A stretch of DNA of 64,000 nucleotides from assembly GCF_043641665.1 (NCBI RefSeq), contig NC_092200.1, forward strand, positions 16,377,694 to 16,441,693, read 5' to 3'. The DNA is from Enoplosus armatus (Eukaryota; Chordata; Actinopteri; Centrarchiformes; Enoplosidae). A model generated the notes under the pieces. The model worked only from the letters and a program-made list of their open reading frames with translations, was not told the DNA's origin and made no database searches. The stretch's first letter is position 1; each line of letters begins with the position of its first letter. The position numbers were made by a program, and so were the translations under genes. Shown piece after piece: positions 51,690-64,000 of this stretch.

Positions 51690-51900
51690 GGCTGCGGCGA
51701 GGCCCCGGTGGAAACAACACTAAATAAAAATTCTCTCTCAGGATGTGACAAAAGAAAGTCGGGGCTACCTTGCCACCTGCATCGTCTGGCACCTCTCTCT
51801 CCTCTCTGCCAATTAAAAGACGGAAAAAATAGCCAAGCCTCCAGGCTTAGCTTTGCATAATAACATTTGCATAAAATGAGACCATCTGTTTTGAAACCTT
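51690..51900. promoter_or_regulatory. Candidate regulatory block with paired octamer sites
   Basis: CTTTGCATAATAACATTTGC followed by ATAAAATGAG contains a perfect ATTTGCAT octamer (51865-51872) preceded by a near octamer TTTGCATAA. Both resemble POU/SOX composite sites (ATTTGCATAACAATG-like). The flanking CCAATTAAAAGACGG adds a homeodomain-type core. Confidence 0.32.
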
Positions 51901-54799
51901 TAATTTTTTAACTGTGACTTTAATGTGTTAATGCTGTGAGCTCTGATTTGCCATGGCATTGATTTCCTTGTGGGCAAGGCTACTGAAGGAAAAGAAAAAT
52001 GAAAGAGGTCTAGATCCCCATTAAATACAACACAGCCAAAGCCACAGCTCCGTTTGCAACAGCACGACAGTTTGGCACATAATCCTAATAAGACAGTGAC
52101 CCGATTACTTGTATGCAAATTGTATATGTCAATATTGGCTCAGAGAAAATGACATGAGTCAAGATAATAGTTTTTTTAATTGGCTGCAGTATTTTAATCT
52201 AGGATGTTGTTAAAGAATAGTTCTGGTTTATTACAACTTTGGTCTTATTTCCATAGTTTTGGCCGCTGTTGTCATTAGTTATGTCCAGTGTGCAGGACAC
52301 ATGAGCAGACAGGTTAGTCCGAATATCCAAACCACTTTATTTGGAGGTAAAAAGTGAGTGCACAGCTACGGTAAGTACAATAGGTCAAAGTTGAACCAGG
52401 TAGAAAACTGTGATGGATGTTTTCAACAGGCAGTTTGGGGAATCATTTCAAAGTTTGCCTGTATTTTATTTTCAGATAACCTGGGTGTTGGATTTTCTGA
52501 CTCATCATATTTCTTGCCCTGTCTGACTTCATTTTAGCAACATTGCCGCACACGCATATCTCAGCAATTAATCTTGTCGGTGGGAATGAACTACAAAAAT
52601 AAGGCTTAAGTTGTACCAAACTGGAATTGTCCTTTTAACTGCAGTAGCATTGACAGTGAATGCTGAGTCACATTAACAGCCAGTTTGTCAACTAAAGTAT
52701 ATTATCAGTTTCCAAAGAGTGACTCAGCTTTGGCATTGGCCTCATGTTGTTTGTGCTGACTCTAATTTGTTGTTGTTGGCGTGGAGTGCATCCATGCCTC
52801 ACACACAGTCTGCCTCATCCAAAGCTTCCGTCCTCCCCTTGGCACCGCAGACTCATGTTTAAGACCAGCCAGACCAGCACCACTGGATGAAGATGGGATG
52901 ATGGATTTGCGAGAAATAAGGGGGAAAAAAAAAGCGAAAATGAAGAGTATGAGCACTTTCAGAGGGGCTTGATGGGAACCGATGACCCCTCAGCAGAGGA
53001 CCGCTGCCATGGGTGTCTCTGGAACTGCCAGGCGCTGTCTAAACATGCCTTGTAGGGATCCTTAACAGGTGGTGGACATGTGGGACAACTCAGAATCGGC
53101 CCTGGTTTGCGGTACAAGCAACTCCCTTTTATGAGCAATGACTCAAAACTCCCTCATCATGACTTCAGTGTTTATCAAACCAAAGAGGGTTTTGACTCTC
53201 ACATAGATTTAGTGCGTCTCCCGGCTTTTGATATTGCCCTTCCTTGCCCCAACGCATGGTAAACACGTCCGTGGCCCTGGCCACTCAGCATGCACTTCAC
53301 CTCAAGTTGCCGTTGCTGTGCGCCCTGCAGCGATCTGCTCGGTTGGCAGGAGGAGGATGAGAGACCATCCTTTTCTTCTCCAAGGCAGTCAGGCCGACAG
53401 CCTTCTCGGTGACTCCTCGTCCACAAAGCTTATTTTGAGATTTAACTTTGCATTTATCTTTTTTTCATAGCAACAAAGGCTCAAGTTAAGCTCTTTACTC
53501 AAGAAGAGCCAAATAGTTGTTGGTTGTCATCACCACATTTCCAGATCAGTTTCCCTTTATCTTCTATACCACTATACGCCAGGATTGTGACACCATTATA
53601 TTTGGATGCATTGCAGTAGTAGTGTTATGTTTACTCTCATCTCCCTTTACGTCTATACCTTTTAGCTTTTGCAAAGCTTTTCTTTGCTGTTAGGGTTGTT
53701 CGTATTACTTTTGGATACCTCTCCAGATTCACACAATACCGTATTATTATACTTTGAGAAGTATAATTACTATAATTAGGAAATCAGAACTCAAATAGTA
53801 AACCCCATGGTTCTGCTCCTCCAGCTCCTTTCTGGTGGTACCGTCTCTATTACCGATGGCATTTACAACTGAGGTGTCTCGCTGTTTAATTCAATGGCTG
53901 CAACACATTCCTCATAGTCCCCTGCAAAACAATTGCTACCGTTCCAGTAATTATAATAATAACAATTGGGCATGGGCTTACTGGGCAGAAAATAAGGATG
54001 CAGGCCATACGGTGAGACTTCATCAAAAATTCTGAATATGAGATTGACTTATCAGGTGGCCTGTTGGGTGCAATTCAATTATGTCTTTGTTTTGCTGCGG
54101 GGAATGAAAGGAGTGGATGGAAATGCAGCACACAGTGAAATAGCAGGAGACTGTTGGTACCGATAAAAGGTCAATAAAAGCAACAGCGTGAAAGAGAAAA
54201 GTGATTAGCAGTAAAACTAATAGATTGTGGAATATTGTACTAAGGGAGCCATTTCAGTTGTTTTGTTTCGGTCGGGAATGAGAGTTTTCAGGGTATTTCT
54301 GTACTTGTGTCTTTTGGAAACAACTTCTATTCATTTGTAATGGCAGAAAGTGCAGTTTCCCTGCTGTGTTTTCGGCATTTTTATGTTCAGATCACATGCC
54401 TGCGCTGTACTTTTCCCAGTCTTTCTTTTGTGAGAGCTCCTTTAGAAATCATTTTGTCTATGGAACACTAGTGCTGAATCTGATGTATTTATCATATCAG
54501 TGTTCAATTTTAGGCACCAAAATTGAATTGTATCTCATCATCAAATCAAGCAAAGATGAGGAGTAGAAGTTGTTAGAAAACAGACAGGAGCTCCATCTTT
54601 TTTTTTTTTTTTTTCTTTCCGAGAACCACGGTCATCTTCCAAGAACCTCTGATGTTATCCGAGTCCACTCTCCAAATGCAGATCTCACTCAATCACCCTG
54701 TGATCGTCTCCTCTCCCCTTATCTCCTAAAGCTTTTCTCTTAGAAAACCCAAAGGAGCCGACTGCACTGCTCACTGTGATAACGGGGAATAGAAAAAGA

Positions 54800-55130
54800 G
54801 GGGGATGAGTTTACCTCCGCAGTATAGAGCCACTGTGAATGCGTTCCAATTGATGTCTCGTCTGAGCCTGGAAACGGTGGGCATATGGGACACCCTCCTC
54901 TGCAATGCAATATTCAAAGAGATCTTACATAATTCATCTTTTTTTCTTCCCTGTTTTTGGAGAGCCATCCTCAAAGTGTCACTGGCAGACCCTTTTAATT
55001 TGACAAGCCTGTGAAGCTAGAGTGCAAAAATCTTGACGGCTTGGCTTCGCAACTTCTCGCGGGACGGGTTGATATTGGGATGATAATGAGGCACTCTTTT
55101 TCAAAAGAATGGATGAATTAATAACCAGTC
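54800..55130. promoter_or_regulatory. Candidate conserved non-coding block
   Basis: Unique sequence with TCCAATTGATGTCTCG, CTGCAATGCAATATTCAAAG, CTTTTAATTTGACAAGC and GATGAATTAATAACCAG. No coding frame of note. Inferred from texture. Confidence 0.25.
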
Positions 55131-56459
55131 ATCAGTCTGGGAGGAATAGTTCAAAGGCCGTCATAATCCAGTGGCTCACATAGCTCCGCTTCCAAATGAG
55201 AGGAACCATGATTTATTTAGGTCATGGACAGTCTGTTGGTGAATAAATACTGATGTTTTTTTGTAGTCTGGAAACAAACAGAAAACAACATAACTGAGAA
55301 GAAGTTCATATGGGAGTCAACACTCAGCAGCTGTGATTCACTACAATTAAGTGACAACACATTCATGACCTCCAGGAGGAATCTGATCATGCATGTTGAT
55401 TGTTCTTGTGTTGTGGCTTTGTTTTTGCAGCATGCAGAAAATATAACTAAGTCTGTGCAAGCAGGTGGTCAGCAAGACAGCAATGAGCTCTAACTCTTAC
55501 TTAATTCCCATGGTTCCTTGGGAGGACGTACTGTATGTATGTTTTAAGTAGGGTATTGTATATATCTTCCTTATTTCTTGTTTGAGAGCTAAACATGTGG
55601 CAGATAGCAATGACACGAATAACGGACAGACAGCATCTTTGGAAACTTGCAAGTGAAGAATGAAGTAAAGTACATATACTTATAAATACTATATGATGAT
55701 GCAAAAGTAGGTTTCCGACCCCTGAACTCGATCAATTAAAATGTTCCCTTTTTTCTTGAAGTGATTCATTCTCTCAGTTGCTTGTGGGGCTATAGTCTAT
55801 TTTATTTTTTATTAGTTATTTTTCATGTTGTTACATGGAGTTACTTCGAGTAGTATTCATTTTTTGTTGTAATCCGGACAGAAATGCACCTTAAACAACA
55901 TTATGGAACCCTATCACCCTATCAGAAGAGCATTGATATGGACAATTCTGCATTACACTTAATGACAATGTTTCTTTAATGTCCAATGCCGACTATTGTT
56001 TAAAAAGGTCATCTAGGCTATGGTTATGGTTTTGGAAAGATTGTGGTTATGGCAAATAAAATATGGTGAAAGATAAGAAGGTTACTTTCTCACTACTTAC
56101 TGCGTCGGCACGGAATGTAAATGACCATACGTTTTTTGGTATTGGAAACAGCTCTCTGCTCAGTCTTTATTCTTACGTGTTCTTTTACTGTATGCCAGTG
56201 ACCTTCATTCTAGTGTCTTTCTAAATTCAATCCAGGCACTCTTGTTATAAGAATGAGTTGGCCATGGCACTGATAGCGGTGATTGCAGATTTCTTTTTCT
56301 TTCTTTATTTATTTATTTCAACCAGCATGGATGTACTAGTTATCATTCTCATTCCCATCATCCACACACTTTCTCCTCGCTGCCTCCCAATTTTTCACAA
56401 GCACAGTTTCTAGGTCACGTTGCGGTGAATCACTCATAACTGGAGCAAATATATTTTCA

Positions 56460-56800
56460 ACTGGGCCCAACTTTTCAATCATGCGTCTCCTTGATAGAGC
56501 AGGCCCGGCACACTGGAAATACATTACATGTTTGTTAGCCAACACCCCAGCTTGGATTCCGTTCCCTCCCGAGCGGTCCGAAATTAATTTGTTGTGGCCA
56601 AATAGTGTGCGAGGGGAAAAATGTGAGCTGTTGTCTGGATGCTGCGGTCCCCACATGAGCCACCTCTATTTGTCTCAGCACCCCCAGACAGCTGCAGCTC
56701 TCACAGCTGGGAGAGAGAGCCCATTAACAGGCAATTTCACCCCTCCACTCCCTCATGGCTATCCTCCATTAGACAACTTCCTTCATGCCTTCCTTATGGA
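56460..56800. promoter_or_regulatory. Candidate conserved non-coding block
   Basis: Unique sequence with GAAATTAATTTGTTGTGGCC, an E-box-rich stretch CAGACAGCTGCAGCTCTCAC (CAGCTG), and CATTAACAGGCAATTTC. A 109-codon plus frame crosses it but shows no domain. Inferred. Confidence 0.27.
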
Positions 56801-57119
56801 CTGTTTTTAACTTTTAAGCGCACGTTTTGCATACCAACACACAGAGGCTAGAGGCATCCCAGGTATGGATACAAGCTTTGAGATGTTTGTTTTTCAGGTC
56901 AAGTGGTCCAGTAGGAAGAAAAATAGTGGGTGATTAAACACACATTGGGTGTGGATAGGGGTTTTATCTATAATCGGCCCACTTGGAATTGCTTCAACTG
57001 TATAAAGACATACTATGGGACTGTTTTTGAAGCTCAGGGAAGAATGGCATGTCGCTTATTAGACCACTTTAACAATTTACTTGCAGGCAGCAAACAATGA
57101 GCCAAAAATAAACAACCCA

Positions 57120-57540
57120 ATAGGGAAGAGCGACGGCATTATGCACACTAAGCCGTCATTCAATCCATCATAATTGAATATGCACTATCAAGCACATTCA
57201 TCCCACATTCTCATTGTTGACTTATTGTCAAACACAGTGAATGAATGTTGTTGATACTGCTGAATTTTAATTCAGAGCCACGCGCATGTATAGCTCGTGG
57301 ACAAAATTAAAAATGTGGGTTTGCAAGTTGGGAGATTTTGGCTTGAAGCTCAGTGGCAATCATTGGGCCTCTCTTGGTTAATCATTTCCTTGGTTGTGAA
57401 GCAGGATACTGGCCAAGTAGGCAATGTGAATGGCCACTGGGAAGATAAGATGGAAACGCAGTTCCTCTGTCACTGTGTACAATAATCCCAGCCCAGCATC
57501 TATCAGGCCTGCTATTGAAATGAACAGATGGACTCCCACA
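57120..57540. promoter_or_regulatory. Candidate conserved non-coding block
   Basis: It contains CATCATAATTGAATATGCAC, the near-palindrome CTGAATTTTAATTCAG, GGTTAATCATTTCC and TGGCCACTGGGAAGATAAG (GATA-like). Repeat-free. Confidence 0.25.
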
Positions 57541-58350
57541 CATGCAGCACAGAGGGGATAGATAAAGCATTTCTCTACGTGCTGCGGCAGTTATTTATTG
57601 ACTGCAGGGTACACAGGAAGTAGCCTGTGCAAACATGTAACAACTGTGCATATTGATGTCAGAATATGTCATAAAAACATGTAACATTTTGCATCTAATG
57701 TAATAAGCATAGTTACATTTTGTGCTGGTTCTTGCATCAGGATTTTGGATGCTATGGTGGTACAGCAGCCATGACATTTCTCGGGTTAAGATGGTGGCTG
57801 TAAGGAAGAACCTGTTGAATCCCATTCAGATTGCGCATGTGTAACCCTGTCGCCTACAAAATACATGTATATGCTACTAATTTGCTTTGCTAGACGTGTT
57901 TTGGAAGAACCCTAATTGGCATGGGTTATGTTAACTGGAAACATTTTTTTCCAATTCGGGAAGACAGACAGATAGGGGTTGGGGTCAAAGATTGGGTCCA
58001 CAAAGCAACCATAAAAAACATTAAACATGCTTTTGTTGTCAGGAGCGGATGTTGTAGGGAAAACGAATGAAATACATTGAAATCGACGCGCTACTGCAAA
58101 TAAAGCAAGACACTTGACGCAAGGGATTAACTTGCGACGGTATAGGTTTAGTTTTATTATCCAGAGTTGGGTTTTCCCTGTTGAGCGGTCGATGGTGGGA
58201 AGTTTAATCTTGCTTCATTAATAAATCGGATACTATTGCTGTGGAGTTGCCATATTTATCATACTGATTGCTGTGTGTAGAGAGTTTGCAGTGGAGATTG
58301 TTAGACTTGTTAGAAGTGTACTTGAGCCTGATCTGAGCCTTTCTAATAAA

Positions 58351-59526
58351 AGTTAAAGAAATGTAAATATATATGAAAAAAATGGTAGTGCATAGAAAAG
58401 TATTGTCTCGGGGCTTGAGGCATTAGATAAACATAAACAGCTTGTTTATGTCCAGTTTGGGAACTTGCGGGAGAAAAGCAGACCAAGCTGAACAGTTCTC
58501 GCGGTGTCCACGTGGCATCTCTGTAGCCCAGATGTTTAGCTGACGTGCTACAGTGTAGCCAGTGGCATAGCTACGGCGGCTACGTGCGTAGATTTTGTTG
58601 CTACGCCACAACCCTATAAATGAAAATCATTTTTAAGAGACCAGGCTGATATGTGAGAGAGAGCACTTCACCTTAGTACAGCCATGGTTTAGTGCAGCTG
58701 TTTATTTCTGTTTCTGAAACTTGCTGTACTCGGTGTGCTTAGAGTTGCTTTAACCAGATTAACGTATCTCCCCTCTAGATAGATGCTCTGGATTGTAAGT
58801 AATAGCACTGAAGGAAGGCCAACAGCCACCTATGAGTTACTCTGAAGGTCAAAGAGCCATGTTTTTGGCCTCCACCAGATGTGAAATTTTAAACCTCAGC
58901 TTGTTGCCACTCCAGTACCAGCTCCTGTGAATGAGAGTTTCTTTTCACTGCTGCGCTTTTACTGCGGCACCAGCTACCTTAAGCAGTGGTGTAATAGTGC
59001 ACACCGCTTTGATGAAACTGATCTTGCTGAATATACTTTCCCCTTCAGGAAGGCATTTCGATGGCTAGAATCTCAGTGTGCAACCTTTAACCAGTGTGAC
59101 TATGCGAGGCTGCCGTTCCATATGCCTCTCTGTATAGATCCTCCAACAAAATTCATGCCATCACACGTACCAGCTTCTATTATTGGAACCCTGCTCGTGT
59201 AATCTTGGGATTGTGCGCTCTTTCATCCGTGCTCGTGAAAGAAAGTGATCTGCATTATGCGGCGCGAGAGGCTGTGTTTTCTGCGATGCTGAACGGGTAG
59301 ACTGGATCTATTTAAAAGATGTTGGAATTACAATGAAACAGATTTATGTTCTAACAGGAGGTGGGTGACAGAAAAAAAAGACAGTAATTGCCTTCCTGGC
59401 TCTACTCTAATCTTAAAAAGAAAAAAAAAAAAAGAAAAAGAAAAGTTAAAGGAATGTATATGTATGAAAAAAATGGTAGTGCATACAAAAGTATTGTCTC
59501 GGGACTTGAGGCATTAGATAAACATT
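58351..59526. repeat. 85-bp direct repeat flanking about 1 kb
   Basis: Copies at 58351-58434 and 59444-59525 share long identical stretches, such as TGAAAAAAATGGTAGTGCAT and CTTGAGGCATTAGATAAACA, at about 93% identity. The 1 kb between them has no recognisable transposase, so it is either a local duplication or a composite insertion bounded by repeats. Confidence 0.85.
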
Positions 59527-61570
59527 CATAATGCATTTTCCACCATTTATAACATTTGAGATGACCTCAAAGAAACACGGCTACTTTGCATATTGTTTTG
59601 CAGAAACAGAAGCTGAGGTTATTGTTCATTAACACTGTAGGCCATATTGAATGTGGTTCAGTGCAGAAAAAAAATAATGTGTCTAGATTACTGAATGTAT
59701 GACAGAGTTAACTTTTGCCTGGTTTATATTTAGTTTCAGTCAACAATGCAAATTTCCCCGCTGAGGGATTAATAAAGGATAATCTTCTCTTAAAACTAGA
59801 CATTGTAGTCACATTTTTGTCACACGGAAAGTTGTATACATTTTGTCACGGTGTTTTATTTATTTTTAGCCTCGTTTTTCGTCAGGGTTTTTGTTGATGA
59901 AGTGAACACTGATTTATGATCTAGGAGACCATATGCTAAGCTAATAGACATCTCCGTTTTGTTGTTTCCTGATTAGCCAAACACATAGACCCAAAGCAGA
60001 GAACTGTGCCTCCCAAGTGCTGCAGCTGCATAAAATTGTGGTTGGGTCTCCTAATGTGTGTGACAGCGTAGTGTGTTTAGTTCAAGAAAAAACATTGTTA
60101 AAGATGAAAGTAAAAGGAAGCGCACAAATGCCTGTGGTCTCCTATCGGCTCTTAGATTATAGCTAGTAGTTTGGTATCAAACATTTTGCCAGAGCCTATT
60201 AGTGTAATTAGCTCCTCTGCTGATCTCTCTGCAAGATAGGTCTTCAATGGAGCCATTGACCTAGAATGATGTGAATGTGCTGCAACATAATGAAGGGAAA
60301 CGCACATTCAAAGACTCGCAAGACACTACATTTGAAGTGGGATCTCAGTGTTGTTCCTTCTTTCCCCTCTCAGTTTAGCTACAAAAGAGCACAACATCGT
60401 GCTTTTACGTGTGTCTGGATCTTTTATCCTTTTGTTCTTTGAGCGTAGAGTAGAGTTTTATTCAGTAGAGGTCGTCTGTCAGAAAAAAAAAACGAGTTCA
60501 CATATTTGTAAAGCAAACATAAGATTTGCTCAGATTAAAAAAATAATAAATAAAATAAAAAACAAAGTAATGGCATGATGGGTAAATAAAAAAAAAGAAG
60601 GTCCAGTGGCATATTTTCCCTTCTCTGAATAAACAAGACTTGGAAGCAGACACTCCACTTAAATAGCGCAAGTCTTCATTTCCCTCTGGAGGAGACACAT
60701 GTCTTATAATCAGCCGGCAGCACACAATCCAGACATATGGCGCTTTCATTGCTCTGCTCTTGTGTCAGCGCTCACGCAAGTGGTGATTTCATTGTTGTGT
60801 TTGCCCGTTAATTTTTTTTTTTTTTCTTCCTGCGAGAGAGAGTGGCTTATAACATGAATAATTAGCGACTGTGATAAATTGCAGTGAGCCTCATCCCAAG
60901 AGGCCAGACTAGAAGTCTTACTCAAAGAAGCCTTCCACTGTCTTTAAATGAGCTATTTTTACTCTAACAGTCAACAGGCAGTTGGGGGATTTCACTATGT
61001 TCTGCTTAGTCTTTGGAAAATACTCTATAATTACTTTGCGGTACATCTGTGTGCAAATTAAGATATCATGTCTAATTAAACCGTGCAGAAGGCAGACATT
61101 ACAGTACAAGGGTTGGTAGTAGGGCCCGGCCTCCTAACTGACGAAGTGTATGTTCCCCCGCTCTAACATTTCAGCTGTGCTTCATCTCTGTATTCCTACT
61201 GTATGCACTTAATGATTTATTCAGACTCTAAATGAGCTGCCCTTGACTTAATGCACATAAGTGATGCAACAGATCAACAGACATCGAACACTAATGAGGA
61301 CTGCAAGGGTACAGATGAGGTGTGGAGTGTAGAAATGTGAACAAATAATTATGGGGCTTCGTTCAGCCTGAGTGCCCTTCGAAGTAGTTCAGGTGCAACT
61401 CTGCTAAGACCTTTTTGGGGTGGGGGGGGGGGAAATCGACTCAGATATGAATCGTGGTTCTTGTCCTCTACGATTCTGAATTCATTCACAAATTCCCACA
61501 GTCAAGTTTTGTATGTCGTTAATAACTCTATGTTGATGGAAACAACATGGTTGATGTAGACTTGAAGTGG
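59527..61570. other. Intergenic, no gene found
   Basis: AT-rich unique sequence with an A-rich low-complexity run at 60486-60600, a poly-T run near 60812, a CNE-like block at 60840-61110 and a G11 run at 61422-61432. Confidence 0.55.
60840..61110. promoter_or_regulatory. Candidate conserved non-coding block
   Basis: It contains CATGAATAATTAGCGACTG, CTATAATTACTTTGCGG, GCAAATTAAGATATC and GTCTAATTAAACCG: four TAATTA-like cores within 250 bp of unique sequence. Confidence 0.32.
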
Positions 61571-61780
61571 ATTAGTCGATTAATCAATTAGTCAATCGAA
61601 AGAAAATTAATTGCCAACCATTTTGATCATCAATTAATTATTTCAGTCATTCTTCAAGCAAAAATGTCAAACGTTTTGGACTGTTTTAGACACTTTTATA
61701 GACTAAACGATTAATGGATGAGTCGTGAAAATAATAGGCTGATTAATCAATAATGGAAAATAATGGTTAGTTGCAGCCCC
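61571..61780 (-). mobile_element. AT-rich MITE-like repeat (ATTAATCGATTA family)
   Basis: It begins with ATTAGTCGATTAATCAATTA and ends with GGTTAGTTGCAGCCCC, with ATTAATCAATAATGGAAAAT before the end. I recall teleost repeats that start GGGCTGCAACTAACGATTA and end in the inverted form, so I read this as an internally shortened, decayed copy in minus orientation. Target duplications are not apparent. Confidence 0.7.
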
Positions 61781-64000
61781 AGTCAGCTTACTGCAAAGTC
61801 ACAACAGGAGATTCTAACAGCAACACTTCAGTGGATTCACTCTCTGAGGCAAAATAAATGTGCCCAGTGCTTTTGCATAGAGTTCAACTTCGATGAAACG
61901 TACACCCATGACCACTCGGCAGTGCTGAACCAAACACTCCAAAATAGAGGATGGTCAAAGGTGTGGTGGTGGAACTTTCTACGCTCTCCTTACTGCTACT
62001 ACTCCTCTTTGCATCCATTTTGCCACAAACAAACCAACGAGAACTGTACAAACTGTACCAAGGGTTTGTACGAACAAGCTTGAAGCACCATGTATTTTGT
62101 GACATGCCCTGTTCTGCTGTTACCGGGCACCAACCCAACCTTTTCTTTTCGCCCCTTTCCCCTTAAAGATCCTGTGTATTACACTGCAACGTGTGTCTGT
62201 TATTTTGTCCACCCCTTGTGCCTGGAAAGATTTTCCTGTTTGCTTCTATTCTTAATGTGTAACATAATATATATACACTGCATGAACAAATAGGTTTGCT
62301 GACCGCAATTCTGACGTGATCCACAGAATATCATGATGTCAGGATGAAACTCTCAAACTGAGACAAAAGCTCACGCAGTGACTCATTGTCTCGGCAAATG
62401 TTATTCTAGCCGATGATTAGCTCCATCTGACTTGCAGTCAGTCCTCCTCTATTGACCAGCTAATTCTATTAATTCCTTCTTTGAAGTGCTGTGAGAGGAA
62501 CTCCAAGGTTGCTCATCAGAGGGCCCCTTCATCCAGGCATTTTCATTAGTTCAACCCTTGATGGCTTAGTGAGAACCCCTGAATGAAAAGAGAGGGCGGG
62601 GGTGGGTGGGTATGACGTGAGAAACATTTGTGGGAAGACACCAGCGTTTTGAGTTCACAGTTGATATGGCGGACAGGATGAGTGTGGCGGGTGTTGATGT
62701 GAGGTGATGTGAGGTATTGTGGGCTGGGCAGTTTTTGGGGGATTTAGTGTAATTACAGGTATGTTGCATAGATCTGGATTTAATGGATAGAAGCAGAGAG
62801 TGAACACAAATGTCACCGTGGCACGCTGCGAGTGAAGACCTGACTTTGTTGCCATTTAATCGCTTTGGCCAGAAAACAAAAGAAGCAGAGCAACAACAAG
62901 CCTTATGTAGGTGTCAGAGAGAGGGAAATGTCAGGCTAATGTGCCAATGGCTCCAGGCTTTGTTTTGATTACTGCAATTATTTCCATCCTCTTGTAGGTT
63001 ACGCCATGCATGCATGTTTTCTTTTGCTTTTCTTTCAATTATAGGCCAGGATTTCCTGGGTGACTCATCAATCACGCGAGTATTTGCAGACTCAGTATTA
63101 CATTCTGTACAGTATGCCCTGCGCATGTGATACGGAACATAATTGCATGCTAACAACATATTTAATCACCGAGTGTGTGCGTTTTTGCATTACCTGAGTT
63201 CATTTGGTTATCGCTACAATTCACTGATAAGCAGCACAAAAGAGATAAATCAGCCCAATTCCATTCACACCTGGGCACAGCAAGAAGGAAGAATAGGAGG
63301 GAGGGGGGCGGGGGGAGCCGGGCTCGGGCCACCTGACTGATGAATACACTCATGCATGTGGACACTTGGCTGGCGCACAGAGAATAACAGGGAGGGGATC
63401 TGGCACTTCATCAAGTAGACCTACTACTGGGAAATCGCTGCGCGAGAGCGATGAGGATGATGCGTTTATCTTGCTTCCTCTGTGATGCATAACTGGCTCT
63501 GCTGGCCTCGCTCTCGCGGCGCGCAGTATGCCTTCAAACCAGCAGCCCGGATGCATCAAACATTAGATGCTTTTTATTCACTTGACCTATTGCAGGAGTT
63601 TTGCGCTTAGTTAAAGCAAACTCACATGTGCTGGTAGATTGTCTCCTCTGCGACCCATTTCTTTCTTCTTCAGTGGGCTAAGCATGTGTTTGCCAATGTG
63701 TTACAAGGTTCCTCCTCGCTTAATGGTGTCGGCATAATCTACCTTAGGTGTGACGTGACACTTTACCCACTGCAATCAGACACAAATCTGTGTTCATGAA
63801 ATATTGTGGAAATCAGAAGGCGAACCATTAGAAGACGCACAGAAATGAGGCTTGTGCACTCCAATCTGTAATGAGATTACAGCTCAGGGCGCATGCGAGA
63901 TCATTTGTGCGTGTGTGTGAGTTAATTGGCAGCCATAGAGCCTAAGAGGGAATGTTCTGCGAGCCCAGCAAACACTAACTCACACCCAGGGCAACACTAA
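61781..64000. other. Intergenic, no gene found
   Basis: No coding exon was recognised up to the window end. It has a CNE-like block at 62930-63170 and a GC-richer segment at 63290-63560. Open frames of 66-106 codons lack any family signature. Confidence 0.55.
62930..63170. promoter_or_regulatory. Candidate conserved non-coding block
   Basis: It contains TTTTGATTACTGCAATTATT, TCTTTCAATTATAGGCC, CATGCATGCATG (alternating purine-pyrimidine) and GGAACATAATTGCATGC in unique sequence. Confidence 0.28.

Larger units (their letters stand above)
47373..58350. other. Intergenic, candidate regulatory blocks
   Basis: No gene was recognised. It includes constrained-looking blocks at 47870-48230, 51690-51900, 54800-55130, 56460-56800 and 57120-57540, and homopolymers at 50670-50687 and 54599-54614. 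The stretch from 52210, with GAATAGTTCTGGTTTATTAC, resembles the end of a teleost repeat but is too diverged to call. Confidence 0.55.

Noticed and set aside
52210..52640. Possible teleost repeat beginning GAATAGTTCTGGTTTATTAC
   Set aside because: The resemblance is limited to the first part and no second end was found; too weak to list.

Overview
The window is vertebrate nuclear DNA, almost certainly from a percomorph-type teleost. It has large introns with GT-AG exons, many (CA)n/(GT)n microsatellites, a decayed Tc1-like transposon and several short interspersed repeats typical of teleosts. There are no bacterial features, no CRISPR array and no recognisable tRNA or rRNA gene. The species cannot be told from sequence alone.

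The only protein-coding gene I can support is the 3' end of pard3 (partitioning-defective 3, the Par polarity scaffold) on the + strand. Three exons join in frame: 7193/7196-7313, 17020-17147 and 22058-22487. Together they encode the last ~224 residues: the region around [12 protein letters not shown], the RQYSSLPR segment, the coiled-coil-like stretch with [14 protein letters not shown], and the C-terminus ending GRLFYS. The PDZ domains and aPKC-binding region lie upstream of the window. Positions 1-7192, 7314-17019 and 17148-22057 are introns. A 3'UTR follows the stop at 22487. It probably runs to an AATAAA at 25577, with an earlier candidate at 23445.

From about 25.6 kb to 64 kb I find no exon of any gene. 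In mammals the gene downstream of PARD3, in the same orientation, is NRP1, across a large gene-poor interval. I therefore infer that this stretch is the pard3-nrp1 intergenic region. Many blocks in it look like constrained non-coding DNA (balanced composition, TAATTA/ATTTGCAT-type motifs, no repeat signature), but only a comparison with other genomes can prove that.

Mobile and repeated DNA: an internally deleted Tc1-like element (15129-16072), a ~680 bp hAT-type MITE with a perfect 8-bp target duplication (20809-21488), a truncated relative in the opposite orientation (43819-43905), an AT-rich MITE-like repeat (61571-61780), LTR-like or polyadenylated repeats (12075-12590 and 38270-38650), and a direct-plus-inverted repeat cluster (10071-10450). 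Local duplications of unknown meaning lie at 36461-37053 and at 58351/59444. A G-quadruplex-rich tract (31409-31664) and three poly-G runs at 35.9-37.6 kb stand out. I found no clear evidence of a new biological system. The best leads are the duplicated non-coding unit at 36.5-37.1 kb, the octamer pair at 51.85 kb, the 20-bp palindrome at 6.29 kb and the G4 tract at 31.5 kb.
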